Shown here: one piece after another, positions 1-7,720 of the stretch
How the letters are laid out: each line of letters begins with the position of its first letter
Numbering within the stretch: position 1 is the stretch's first letter
From: an uncultured Actinomyces sp.
GTDB taxonomy: Bacteria > Actinomycetota > Actinomycetes > Actinomycetales > Actinomycetaceae
NCBI GenBank assembly: GCA_915069725.1
Contig: CAJZFF010000024.1
Span: forward strand, 1-11,315
DNA length: 11,315 bases
Direction: 5' to 3'
Notes under the pieces: model-generated
The model's database searches: none
The model's input: only the letters and a program-made list of their open reading frames with translations
Told to the model about the DNA's origin: nothing
Translations under genes and position numbers: made by a program

Positions 1-1284
<1,284 letters not shown>

Positions 1285-1294
1285 GTGCTCGCCT

Positions 1295-2029
1295 TCAGGC
1301 CCGGCCCAGGAGGTCGGCGGGGTCGACGACGCCGCCGCGCAGGGCCAGCAGCACGAGCTGGATCCGGTCGCGGCAGCCGGTTGTGGACAGCAGATGGCTT
1401 ACGTGAGTTGTGACCGTGGGCATGGACAGCCACTCCCGGTCGCAGATCTCCTGGTTGGTGAGCCCCAGGGCGATAAGCGCCAGGATCTCGCGCTCACGCT
1501 GAGTGAGGCCCGCGACCTGCTGGGAGGCCTCGGCGGCCCGAACCGCCTCGACTGAGTCCTCGGAGGCGTGGCGTCCGGCCCCCTCCCTGGCCCGTGCACC
1601 CCTGACGTGACCAGTGCGCGCGGCGGTGAGCAGCCGGCGCGTGGGCCCCGGGGAGATGACGGAGCTGCCGTCGTGGACGGTACGGATCGCGGCGGCGAGC
1701 TCCTGGGGCGGGGTGCTTGTGAGCAGGAGGCCGGAGGCACCGGCCTCGATGGCGTCCATGACGGGGGCGTCGGTGTCGGAGGTGGTCAGGATGACGACTC
1801 TGCCGGTCGCGCCGCGGGCCATGAGCTCGCGGGTGGTGGCCGGGCCGCTCAGGCCCGGCATCTGCACGTCGAGGAGGAGGACATCGGCCGGGTCGGCGGC
1901 GTTGCGCGCGAGCGCTTCCTTGCCGTCGGCGGCCCGCCAGATGATCTCCATGTCCGGCTGCGCCCCCAGCAGCGTGGCCAGGCCCATGATGTGCAGCGGC
2001 TCGTCGTCAGCCAGACCCAGGCGGATCAC
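1295..2029 (-). CDS. NarL/FixJ-family (LuxR-type) response regulator, atypical receiver
   Basis: A DNA-binding response regulator of 244 residues. The receiver domain spans about 1-120, with acidic pocket Asp8/Asp9, phospho-acceptor Asp54 (VLLLDVQMPG) and switch Thr82. A LuxR-type helix-turn-helix lies at about 174-232 (GLTQREREILALIALG, then VTTHVSHLL). I chose the GTG at 2029 because GAGGAGG (2035-2041 on the complementary strand) lies 5 nt upstream and the receiver fold begins at once (VIRLGLADDE); an ATG at 2122 would add 31 residues without family similarity. The almost invariant receiver lysine is replaced: GLLLTSTPP (Thr104) stands where GFLLKDTPP is usual. No histidine kinase lies next to it, so it is an orphan in this view. 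A perfect inverted repeat 28 nt upstream may be its own operator. The regulated genes are unknown. Confidence 0.93.
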   Translation of the reverse strand: MIRLGLADDEPLHIMGLATLLGAQPDMEIIWRAADGKEALARNAADPADVLLLDVQMPGLSGPATTRELMARGATGRVVILTTSDTDAPVMDAIEAGASGLLLTSTPPQELAAAIRTVHDGSSVISPGPTRRLLTAARTGHVRGARAREGAGRHASEDSVEAVRAAEASQQVAGLTQREREILALIALGLTNQEICDREWLSMPTVTTHVSHLLSTTGCRDRIQLVLLALRGGVVDPADLLGRA

Positions 2030-2034
2030 AGGCG

Positions 2035-2041
2035 CCTCCTC
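2035..2041 (-). promoter_or_regulatory. Ribosome binding site deciding the response-regulator start
   Basis: The minus strand reads GAGGAGG here, followed by 5 nt and GTG at 2029. This is a near-perfect Shine-Dalgarno match and is the reason for preferring the 2029 start over the in-frame ATG at 2122. Confidence 0.8.
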
Positions 2042-2057
2042 TTCTTGACGGCAACTC

Positions 2058-2081
2058 ACCGGAAGTATCCGCCCTTCCGGT
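2058..2081. promoter_or_regulatory. Perfect inverted repeat upstream of the response-regulator gene
   Basis: Arms ACCGGAAG (2058-2065) and CTTCCGGT (2074-2081) are exact reverse complements separated by 8 nt. The repeat ends 28 nt before the GTG start at 2029 and lies just upstream of the ribosome binding site. It could be an operator for a dimeric regulator, possibly the LuxR-type protein itself, or a 5' leader hairpin. The symmetry is directly visible; the role is inferred. Confidence 0.5.
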
Positions 2082-2238
2082 TCGGCCGGTGCGGTTTTGT
2101 CCTGATGAAGTGCCGACGACACCCTGCGAGGTTCGCCATATCAGAGTGATTGGCTCTCACTGTGGGCAGGCGGGGAGCCATACCGCCACCCACCACCCCG
2201 GCGGAGCCGGCCGATCCGACCCCGCCGGCGCCCGGACC

Positions 2239-3237
2239 TCACGCGCCCTTGGCGAAGTGGTTGAGCAGGGAGTCGATGTCCTGCTGCATGCGACCCCAGC
2301 GCACGATATGGGCGCCGGTGTCCTCGTAGCGCTCGTAGCCGATGCCGGCGCCGTCGAGCGCCTTCTCGAAGCTCTGCTGGCTGGGCAGCACGACGCTCTC
2401 GTAGCGATCGCTCTCAGTCCCGGAGACCAGGAAGACGCGCTTACCCCGGTAGCTCTCCACATGCTCGACCGGATTGTCCGCGCTCACCCGCGCCTGGTCC
2501 CACGGGATCCCGTAGATGGTGCCGCCCTTGAGGTCGGTGGCTCCGGCGGTGAAGTTCGCCCAGTGGACCACCGCCCCGTCCTGGATGCGCAGGTCGGCCG
2601 GCCCCGAGTGGCTGGAGACCGACGCGAAGAGCTCGGGGTACTTCGCGGCGTACTTCAAGGCCCCGAAGCCGCCCATCGAGAAGCCGGAGACCGCGCGTCC
2701 GGAGGCCTGCGCGGTGGTGGAGAAGGTGGCATCGACCCAGGGGATGAGCTCCTTGATGTGGAAGGTCTCCCAGTTGCGCGGACCCACGTTGGAGGACTCG
2801 GGGTCGCAGTACCAGCCGGCCGCCCCGCCGTCGGGCATGACGACGATGAGGTCGCGGCCTGCGGTGTGGTTGCGGATGTCGTACTTCGTGTCGAAGGTCG
2901 AGTAGTTCTCGCCGCCGCCGTGCAGCAGGAAGAGCACCGGGTAGCGGCGCGAGATGTCGTAGCCGTCGGGAAGCAGCACGTTGACCCTCGGCAGCAAGCC
3001 AACCGACGACGTGGCCAGCTTGTAGTACTGCATGCGGCCGTGGTCCTCGTGCTCGGCCACGGTGAGGGCGGCCTGGGCCGGGGCCGAGCCGGCGACGACG
3101 GCGCCGCCCCCGATGACGGAGGCGGCGGCGAGACCACCCACCCCCTTGAGCAGGGTCCGCCGGCTGAGCCGGTGGGCGGACGGGTGGATCGAGTGGGGAG
3201 CGGTCTGCGAGCTGGTGGTCTTCGAGCTGAGAAGCAT
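2239..3237 (-). CDS. Tat-exported alpha/beta-hydrolase, putative esterase / antigen-85-like family
   Basis: A predicted exported serine esterase of 332 residues. The N-terminus carries a twin-arginine signal: SRRTLLKG with Arg26-Arg27, a hydrophobic stretch to about 50, and a likely cleavage site after APAQA (residue 56). The mature part is a PF00756-type hydrolase: oxyanion region LFLLHGGG (102-109), nucleophile elbow GFSMGG with Ser187, and a late His310 in TGAHIVRW; the acid is probably Glu275 or Asp277 in GTESDRYE. Such enzymes cleave acyl esters, and some relatives remove feruloyl or acetyl groups from plant polysaccharides or act as mycolyltransferases; the substrate here is unknown. 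The ATG at 3237 is preferred because AAGGA (minus strand, 3244-3248) lies 6 nt upstream; the ATG at 3261 has no such site. Repeats in the upstream gap suggest regulation. It stands alone, about 210 bp from each same-strand neighbour. Confidence 0.92.
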   Translation of the reverse strand: MLLSSKTTSSQTAPHSIHPSAHRLSRRTLLKGVGGLAAASVIGGGAVVAGSAPAQAALTVAEHEDHGRMQYYKLATSSVGLLPRVNVLLPDGYDISRRYPVLFLLHGGGENYSTFDTKYDIRNHTAGRDLIVVMPDGGAAGWYCDPESSNVGPRNWETFHIKELIPWVDATFSTTAQASGRAVSGFSMGGFGALKYAAKYPELFASVSSHSGPADLRIQDGAVVHWANFTAGATDLKGGTIYGIPWDQARVSADNPVEHVESYRGKRVFLVSGTESDRYESVVLPSQQSFEKALDGAGIGYERYEDTGAHIVRWGRMQQDIDSLLNHFAKGA

Positions 3238-3284
3238 GGCATGTCCTTGGGGGTTGTCCATGATGACGGGAATGGCGGGGCGGG

Positions 3285-3314
3285 CGGTTGGCCCACCCCG
3301 GAGCCCGGTTGGCC
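3285..3314. repeat. Direct repeat CGGTTGGCC, two copies 21 bp apart, before the esterase gene
   Basis: CGGTTGGCC occurs at 3285-3293 and again at 3306-3314. The 21-bp period is close to two helical turns, so a protein could bind both copies on one face of the DNA. They lie 48-77 nt upstream of the esterase ATG. A binding role is inferred only from position and spacing; GC-rich chance repeats of 9 bp are possible. Confidence 0.3.
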
Positions 3315-3401
3315 GGCGGGTACCGACCGACCCTTACGACGTCGTCTCACAGCAGCACCGCCATCGGCACCCACCTATGAGACTTGCTTCACACCATACG
3401 C

Positions 3402-3415
3402 TAACCGTTCGGTTA
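3402..3415. promoter_or_regulatory. Inverted repeat TAACCG-TT-CGGTTA, candidate operator
   Basis: Two perfect 6-bp arms with a 2-bp centre lie in the gap between the winged-helix regulator's stop and the esterase start, about 165 nt upstream of the esterase ATG. The site is AT-richer than its surroundings and resembles short operators of TetR- or winged-helix-type dimers. A 2-nt loop and the lack of a following T run make a terminator unlikely. The binding protein is unknown; the neighbouring regulator is one candidate. Confidence 0.4.
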
Positions 3416-3450
3416 ATACCACCCCCTGTCGCCGCCACCCCCGGAGGACC

Positions 3451-3858
3451 TCAGGCGCCGAGCAGGGCGCGCAGGTTGCGCACGTACCGCTCGAAGGCCA
3501 CGCGCCCCTCAGGGGTCAGTGCCAGGTAGGTGGCAGGACTGCGCCCGGAGTAGGTCTTGTTCTGCTGCACGTAGCCCGCCCCCTCCAGCTTGGACAGGTG
3601 GGTGGACAGGTTGCCAGCCGTCATGTCCAGCAGCTCGCGCAGCCGCGGGAAGTGCAGCTCGTCGCCAACGGGCACGGCGGCCAGGGTCGCCATGATCCGC
3701 AGACGGGCCTGGGCGTGAATGACAGGATCGATATCGACAGCGGAGGCCGTTGCAGCAGCAATGATTTCAGCTCCGGCGCCGGCCGACTCAGCCAACTCCT
3801 CCGATTCCTCCGACTCCTCCGCCCGGCCGGCACTCTCCGACCTCTCGGGCCGCCGCAC
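3451..3858 (-). CDS. Winged-helix transcriptional regulator (HTH_34-like, ArsR/MarR fold)
   Basis: A small DNA-binding regulator, 135 residues from the chosen start. Residues 44-132 form a winged-helix domain: DPVIHAQARLRIMATLA, recognition helix TAGNLSTHLSKLEGAGYV, a wing NKTYSGRSPATYLALTPEG, and a closing helix. This matches the winged-helix family (PF13601 type) commonly encoded beside a small membrane protein, as here. The N-terminal ~30 residues are an acidic EES-repeat tail encoded by three 9-bp repeats. The start is uncertain. GTG at 3858 has GGAGGGG 5 nt upstream; GTG at 3876 has GAGGTG 6 nt upstream; GTG at 3885 would overlap the preceding gene by 8 nt. All keep the same domain. Its placement last in a two-gene unit suggests co-transcription with, and possibly autoregulation of, the membrane-protein gene. 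Confidence 0.88.
   Translation of the reverse strand: MRRPERSESAGRAEESEESEELAESAGAGAEIIAAATASAVDIDPVIHAQARLRIMATLAAVPVGDELHFPRLRELLDMTAGNLSTHLSKLEGAGYVQQNKTYSGRSPATYLALTPEGRVAFERYVRNLRALLGA
3795..3821. repeat. Three tandem 9-bp repeats in the regulator's N-terminal tail
   Basis: Units ACTCCTCCG (3795-3803), ATTCCTCCG (3804-3812) and ACTCCTCCG (3813-3821) lie head to tail within the winged-helix regulator. On the coding strand they specify the acidic EES-type run near residues 14-21. Because the unit is a multiple of three, copy-number changes would keep the frame. Confidence 0.75.
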
Positions 3859-3877
3859 CCTGGCCCCTCCAACCACG

Positions 3878-4531
3878 TCACGCACCTCGCTTCGATTCTG
3901 CGGCAGCAGCGACGACAGCGGCCACCAGCATGCCGCCCCCACCGGCCACGGACATGATCCACCAGGCCCAGGGCATCCCGACAATCGTGACCACCAGGGT
4001 GACCAGGAGGATCCAGCCGCCCAGGACCCCCATGACCGCCTCATTCCACAGTGCGGCGCTCATGAGGAAGATGACGCCGACGACGAGGCAGGGCAGGGCG
4101 TTGGACACCACGCTGGCGACCTCGTTGGCCTGGCTCGTGTTGAGGGCGGCCAGGAAGGCATTGACTCGACCGAGGATGAGGGCGCTCAGCGGCATCCCGA
4201 GGAACCAGGCGAGACTGTAGTAGGTGCCCTCTCGGCTGCTTCGGCCGCGGATGCCGCGCACCTTGGGGACGATATAGGCGAAGGTGAACAGCAGGGCCGC
4301 TGCGAGACAGCCGTAGAAGAACAGGTACGGCACGAGCGGCAGGCTGTAGTCCGCCCTGCGGGAGAGGGCCAGGGCGGCATAGCCGATCAGCCAGGCCAGC
4401 CCCCAGGCGACCAGGACCGGAGTCGCCTTGACCCTGTGCCGCTTGAGATAGGCGCTCCGCTGGGCCTCGACAACGGCAAGGGCCTCATCGGGCCCCGCCG
4501 GAATCCGCTGATCCTCAGTGGCCGCACTCAT
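3878..4531 (-). CDS. Multi-pass membrane protein paired with a winged-helix regulator
   Basis: A 217-residue integral membrane protein of unknown function. After a soluble ~35-residue N-terminus (MSAATEDQRI...) there are about six hydrophobic segments: 38-56, 64-88, 103-120, 138-162, 166-192 and 193-211. I see no catalytic motif. The ATG at 4531 is chosen because GAGGAGG (minus strand, 4538-4544) lies 6 nt upstream; the ATG at 4567 has nothing comparable. Its stop lies 19 nt before the preferred regulator start, or overlaps it if an earlier GTG is used, so the two are almost certainly one transcript. Families of this layout often sense or buffer something the regulator controls, but no ligand can be named. 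A promoter candidate lies at 4577-4606. Confidence 0.85.
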   Translation of the reverse strand: MSAATEDQRIPAGPDEALAVVEAQRSAYLKRHRVKATPVLVAWGLAWLIGYAALALSRRADYSLPLVPYLFFYGCLAAALLFTFAYIVPKVRGIRGRSSREGTYYSLAWFLGMPLSALILGRVNAFLAALNTSQANEVASVVSNALPCLVVGVIFLMSAALWNEAVMGVLGGWILLVTLVVTIVGMPWAWWIMSVAGGGGMLVAAVVAAAAESKRGA

Positions 4532-4553
4532 GGTGAACCTCCTCGTCAACAGG

Positions 4554-4570
4554 GGTTTGCGTTTCAAACC
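4554..4570. promoter_or_regulatory. Inverted repeat GGTTTG-N5-CAAACC, candidate operator
   Basis: GGTTTG (4554-4559) and CAAACC (4565-4570) are perfect reverse complements 5 nt apart. A third copy of GGTTTG lies at 4592-4597, between the proposed -35 and -10 boxes of the membrane-protein/regulator pair. The repeated half-sites around the expected transcription start fit a repressor site; the neighbouring winged-helix protein is the natural but untested candidate. Confidence 0.45.
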
Positions 4571-4576
4571 AACCCC

Positions 4577-4606
4577 AGGATAGCGCCCTTTGGTTTGTGT
4601 TGCGAA
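4577..4606 (-). promoter_or_regulatory. Candidate promoter of the membrane-protein/regulator pair
   Basis: On the minus strand TTCGCA (4601-4606) and TATCCT (4577-4582) are separated by 18 nt, each matching 4 of 6 bases of the primary-sigma consensus. Transcription would begin near 4570, giving a leader of about 40 nt before the ATG at 4531. The match is moderate and the call rests on position as much as sequence. Confidence 0.35.
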
Positions 4607-4676
4607 CTACTTTGAATAAGCCAACGCCGCTGCGCGGCTCCTTCCGGCGTAGGAGGGTCCACCCAGGCTCTCCCTC

Positions 4677-4682
4677 TAGAAT
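4677..4682 (+). promoter_or_regulatory. -10 box of a likely leaderless promoter
   Basis: TAGAAT fits the TANNNT actinobacterial -10 pattern and ends 7 nt before the ATG at 4690, so the first transcribed base would be at or next to the start codon. No Shine-Dalgarno sequence stands at normal distance from this ATG; the AGGAGG at 4651-4656 is over 30 nt away. No convincing -35 box was seen, which is common for such promoters. Confidence 0.5.
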
Positions 4683-4689
4683 CGGCGTC

Positions 4690-7668
4690 ATGACAGATGC
4701 GGCACCAGGGTCGCCCCCACCGGCCGACGACCTCGACCACGCCTCGACGGTCACCGAACCTCCCAGCGAGCCCCCCACAGCCGTCGCCCAGCAGGAACCT
4801 GCGGCCCCCAGCCCGTCAGCCGTCTCCGCGACCTCGGTACCTTCGGCCGAGTCAGCCTCCACCTCGCCGGTCGGCATCCCGGTCATCGGCGTCGCCCCCA
4901 TGGCCGAGCCCACCCCAGCCTCCGGCCCCGCCACCCCCCGCTCGACGACGCTCCTGGTGGACACCACCGCGCACCGCCTGCGCCGCACGGAGGACCTGCT
5001 CGACCTGACCCTGACGCTCCTGGGCATCTTCGCCGTCCTCGTCCTGGCGATCTACGCCCACGAGACCACCACCGGCGTCACCCAGGACGTCCAGAACGCC
5101 CTGGCAGTGGTACTGCGCCGCATCCTCGTCTTCCCCCTGCAGACCATTGAGGGCCTGGCCACCTTCATCGTGCCACTGGCCGTTCTGCTGGACCGCGTCC
5201 TGCGCCGCTCCTGGCGATCCTTGGGCCAGGCCGTCCTGTCGGGGATCGCCGGCCACCTGGTCGCCGTCGCCGCCATGACCGGCCTCGTGGCCTGGGGCCC
5301 CACCGCCCTGGTCATGGGGCTGACGGTCACCGCCTCGGGCACCGCCCAGCTGGGCATCTCCACGGTCTTCGCCTCCATGGCCGGCCTGCTCACGGGCGCC
5401 GGTGACCGCAACAGCTCCACCGTGATGCGCTCGGGCTGGGCGGCCCTGTGGGTGGTCCTGGGCATGGCGGTCCTGCGCGGCGCCCTGACCCTGCCGGGCG
5501 CGGTGCTCTCCCTGCTGCTGGGCCGCACCGTCGGCCTGCTGGTCCGCTACGTCTTCGGGGTCGAGGACCGCCGCGCCCACGGGGTCACGCTCGTGCGCGC
5601 CCTGCGCCGGGCCGGGATCGACGCCGTGCGCGTGGTCCGCATGGACCGTGCCCCCGAGGCGCGCGCCTGGATCGTCACCACCGACGCCCCCCTGGGCTAC
5701 ACCGAGCAGGTTCGTGAGCAGGTGCGTGAGCAGGTGAGCGAGAACCCGTTGGGCCCGGCGCCGCAGGAGCCGGCGGGCCTCGAGCCCACCACCGAGGACG
5801 CCTCCACTCCCGCCGACGCGCAGGTCACCGACGCACCCACCGGCTCATCGAGCGGCGAGACCGCCTCCCCCCTCGACTCGACGCCGTTGGACACGGCCGG
5901 GACCGGGGGCACCGGGGCGCCGGCGGGCGCGAACACGATCAGGCCGGCCACCGACGTCGACCTGGCCGCCGTCCTGGCCGAGGCCTCCAGCGAGGCCCTG
6001 TCCCAGGAGCGGGCCTCGGTCCACCGGATGTACGCCGTGTGGGACTCGGCCGGCGAGCGCCGCAACGTCACCCTCCTCGACGCCGACCGGCAGGTGGCCG
6101 GATTCCTCTCCAACATCTGGGACCAGATCCGCGTCAAGGGCCTGTCCCCCACCCGCGACCTGTCCCTGCGCCCGGCCGCCGAGCACGCCGCCCTCATGAC
6201 GATGGAGGCCCGCCGCGCCAGCGTGCGCACCCCCGGCCTACTGGGTATGGCCGAGGCCGCCGAGTCCGTGCTTCTCGTGACCGATCACGTCGTCGGCGCC
6301 CGGTCCATCAGCGACCTGGGGGCCGAGGTCGACGACGACGTCCTGGACCAGCTGTGGAGCCAGCTCCAGCGCGCTCACGCCGCGGGGCTGGCGCACGGCA
6401 GCATCGACGCCTCGAGCGTCGTCGTCGACGAGTCCGGGCGGCTGTGGCTCCTGGACTGGGCCTCGGGCGAGACGATCTCCTCCGAGCTCTCCCGCCGCGT
6501 GGACCTGGCTCAGGCCCTGGCGCTGACGGCGCTGGCGGTCGGTGCCCAGCGGGCCATCGATGCCGCCTCCCGCTCACTGACCACCGCCCAGCTGGCCTCA
6601 ATCGCCCCCATGCTTCAGCGGGTGGTGCTGCCGCGCCAGACCCGCGAGGTCATGGGGAGGCGCGGAGCGAGCCGGCAGGTCCTCCAAGATCTGCGCGACG
6701 CCCTTGTGGCGCTGACCCCCACGGCCGACGCCGAGCCGGCCCGCCTCAACCGCTTCTCGACGCGCACCGTCCTCATGGCCGTGGTGGCCCTCGTGGCGGT
6801 ATGGACGCTGCTCGCCCAGCTGGACTTCCAGCAGGTCTCCGCGGCCGTCTCGCAGGCCAACATCTGGTGGATGCTGGCGGCCCTGTTCTTCTCGGTGGCG
6901 ACCTACGTGGGCGCGGGGCTCACGCTAGTGGCCTTCAGCCCCGAGCGGCTCTCCCTGTGGCGCTCCACCGAGGTGCACCTGGCCAGCGCCGTCGTCTCGC
7001 TCGTGGCCCCGGCCGGTGTGGGCGGGGCGGCCATCAACCTGCGCTTCCTCAACCGCAAGGGGGTGCCCACCGCGGTCGGCGTGGCCACAGTGGCCCTGGT
7101 CCAGGTGGTCCAGTTCGTCGTCACCGTGGTGCTGCTCGTGGTGCTGGCGGCCATGACCGGCCAGTCCACAGGACTGACCCTGCCGTCGGGCTGGGTCCTG
7201 GTGGCGGCGGGCGCCGTCGTCGTGGTGGCGGCGGTCATCCTGACCATCCCCAAGGCGCGCACCTGGGCCTGGGCCAAGATCGAGCCCACCTACCGCCAGG
7301 TGTGGCCGCGGCTCGTGTGGGTCATGTCCAACCCGATGCGACTGGCCCTGGGCGTGGGCGGTGCGCTCACGCTGAGCCTGTCCTACATCCTGTCCTTCAG
7401 CGCGAGCCTGTGGGCCTTCGGCTACACGGTGCCCTTCGCGGTCCTGGCCATCACTTACCTGGCCTCCAACACAGTGGGCTCGATCGTGCCCTCCCCCGGC
7501 GGTATCGGCCCGGTCGAGCTCGCCCTGACCGCCGGGCTCGTCGCCGCCGGCGTCCCCTACGGGGTGGCGCTGTCCACGGCGATCGTCTACCGCCTGGTGA
7601 CCTTCTGGATCCCGATCCCGGTGGGCTGGCTCAGCCTCCAGCGCCTCCAGAAGGTCGGAGACCTGTAG
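4690..7668 (+). CDS. Flippase-like membrane protein with a degenerate kinase-like domain (LPG_synthase_TM family)
   Basis: A 992-residue fusion. Residues 1-95 are a disordered Pro/Ala/Ser/Thr-rich cytosolic tail. About 104-290 form a first membrane region of roughly five spans. Residues 335-415 are a linker with an EQVR/EQVS repeat. Residues 440-670 resemble an aminoglycoside-phosphotransferase/protein-kinase fold: AEHAALMTMEARRASVRTP for helix C, then LAHGSIDASSVVV and LWLLDWAS for the catalytic and metal loops. Residues 690-985 are a flippase domain of the lysylphosphatidylglycerol-synthase membrane type, with the hallmark PSPGGIGPVE (934-943). The soluble aminoacyl-transfer domain of true MprF enzymes is absent, so lipid aminoacylation is unlikely; lipid or lipid-linked-sugar movement is a better guess. 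The kinase domain lacks the usual HGD Asp (Ser571), the loop Asn (Ser576) and the strand-3 Lys, so it is probably a pseudokinase. The start follows a -10 box by 7 nt; an ATG at 4597 would add an atypical basic stretch. Confidence 0.88.
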   Translation: MTDAAPGSPPPADDLDHASTVTEPPSEPPTAVAQQEPAAPSPSAVSATSVPSAESASTSPVGIPVIGVAPMAEPTPASGPATPRSTTLLVDTTAHRLRRTEDLLDLTLTLLGIFAVLVLAIYAHETTTGVTQDVQNALAVVLRRILVFPLQTIEGLATFIVPLAVLLDRVLRRSWRSLGQAVLSGIAGHLVAVAAMTGLVAWGPTALVMGLTVTASGTAQLGISTVFASMAGLLTGAGDRNSSTVMRSGWAALWVVLGMAVLRGALTLPGAVLSLLLGRTVGLLVRYVFGVEDRRAHGVTLVRALRRAGIDAVRVVRMDRAPEARAWIVTTDAPLGYTEQVREQVREQVSENPLGPAPQEPAGLEPTTEDASTPADAQVTDAPTGSSSGETASPLDSTPLDTAGTGGTGAPAGANTIRPATDVDLAAVLAEASSEALSQERASVHRMYAVWDSAGERRNVTLLDADRQVAGFLSNIWDQIRVKGLSPTRDLSLRPAAEHAALMTMEARRASVRTPGLLGMAEAAESVLLVTDHVVGARSISDLGAEVDDDVLDQLWSQLQRAHAAGLAHGSIDASSVVVDESGRLWLLDWASGETISSELSRRVDLAQALALTALAVGAQRAIDAASRSLTTAQLASIAPMLQRVVLPRQTREVMGRRGASRQVLQDLRDALVALTPTADAEPARLNRFSTRTVLMAVVALVAVWTLLAQLDFQQVSAAVSQANIWWMLAALFFSVATYVGAGLTLVAFSPERLSLWRSTEVHLASAVVSLVAPAGVGGAAINLRFLNRKGVPTAVGVATVALVQVVQFVVTVVLLVVLAAMTGQSTGLTLPSGWVLVAAGAVVVVAAVILTIPKARTWAWAKIEPTYRQVWPRLVWVMSNPMRLALGVGGALTLSLSYILSFSASLWAFGYTVPFAVLAITYLASNTVGSIVPSPGGIGPVELALTAGLVAAGVPYGVALSTAIVYRLVTFWIPIPVGWLSLQRLQKVGDL
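5704..5739. repeat. Three tandem 12-bp repeats in the linker of the flippase fusion
   Basis: Units GAGCAGGTTCGT (5704-5715), GAGCAGGTGCGT (5716-5727) and GAGCAGGTGAGC (5728-5739) encode EQVR-EQVR-EQVS at residues 339-350. They sit at the start of the low-complexity linker between the first membrane region and the kinase-like domain. The 12-bp period keeps the frame, so the linker length may vary between strains. Confidence 0.8.
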
Positions 7669-7680
7669 TGCGCGTGCACG

Positions 7681-7694
7681 GACAGGGCCCTGTC
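7681..7694. terminator. Perfect 14-bp palindrome between convergent genes
   Basis: GACAGGGCCCTGTC is a perfect palindrome in the 52-bp gap between the flippase-fusion stop and the end of the B2 fragment. It could form a 5-bp stem with a GGCC loop in RNA from either strand. There is no T run on either side, so a bidirectional terminator is only a possibility; a protein-binding site is equally compatible. A smaller GTGC/GCAC pair lies just before it at 7668-7679. Confidence 0.25.
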
Positions 7695-7720
7695 ATGAAG
7701 GTGCCGTCGATACGGGCCGG

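Noticed and set aside
2198..2228. CCGGCGG/CCGCCGG inverted repeat after the esterase stop as a terminator
   Set aside because: The 7-bp arms are pure GC with a 17-nt spacer and no T run follows; such pairs are common by chance at this GC content.
2089..3957. Long + strand open frame of 622 codons opposite the esterase and regulator genes
   Set aside because: It is antisense to two well-supported genes, shows no recognisable domain, and has low-complexity Gly/Arg/Val composition typical of shadow frames in GC-rich DNA.
4597..4689. Earlier ATG (4597) as start of the flippase fusion
   Set aside because: No ribosome binding site, overlap with the divergent promoter region, and an unusual basic extension; the ATG at 4690 follows a -10 box at leaderless spacing.
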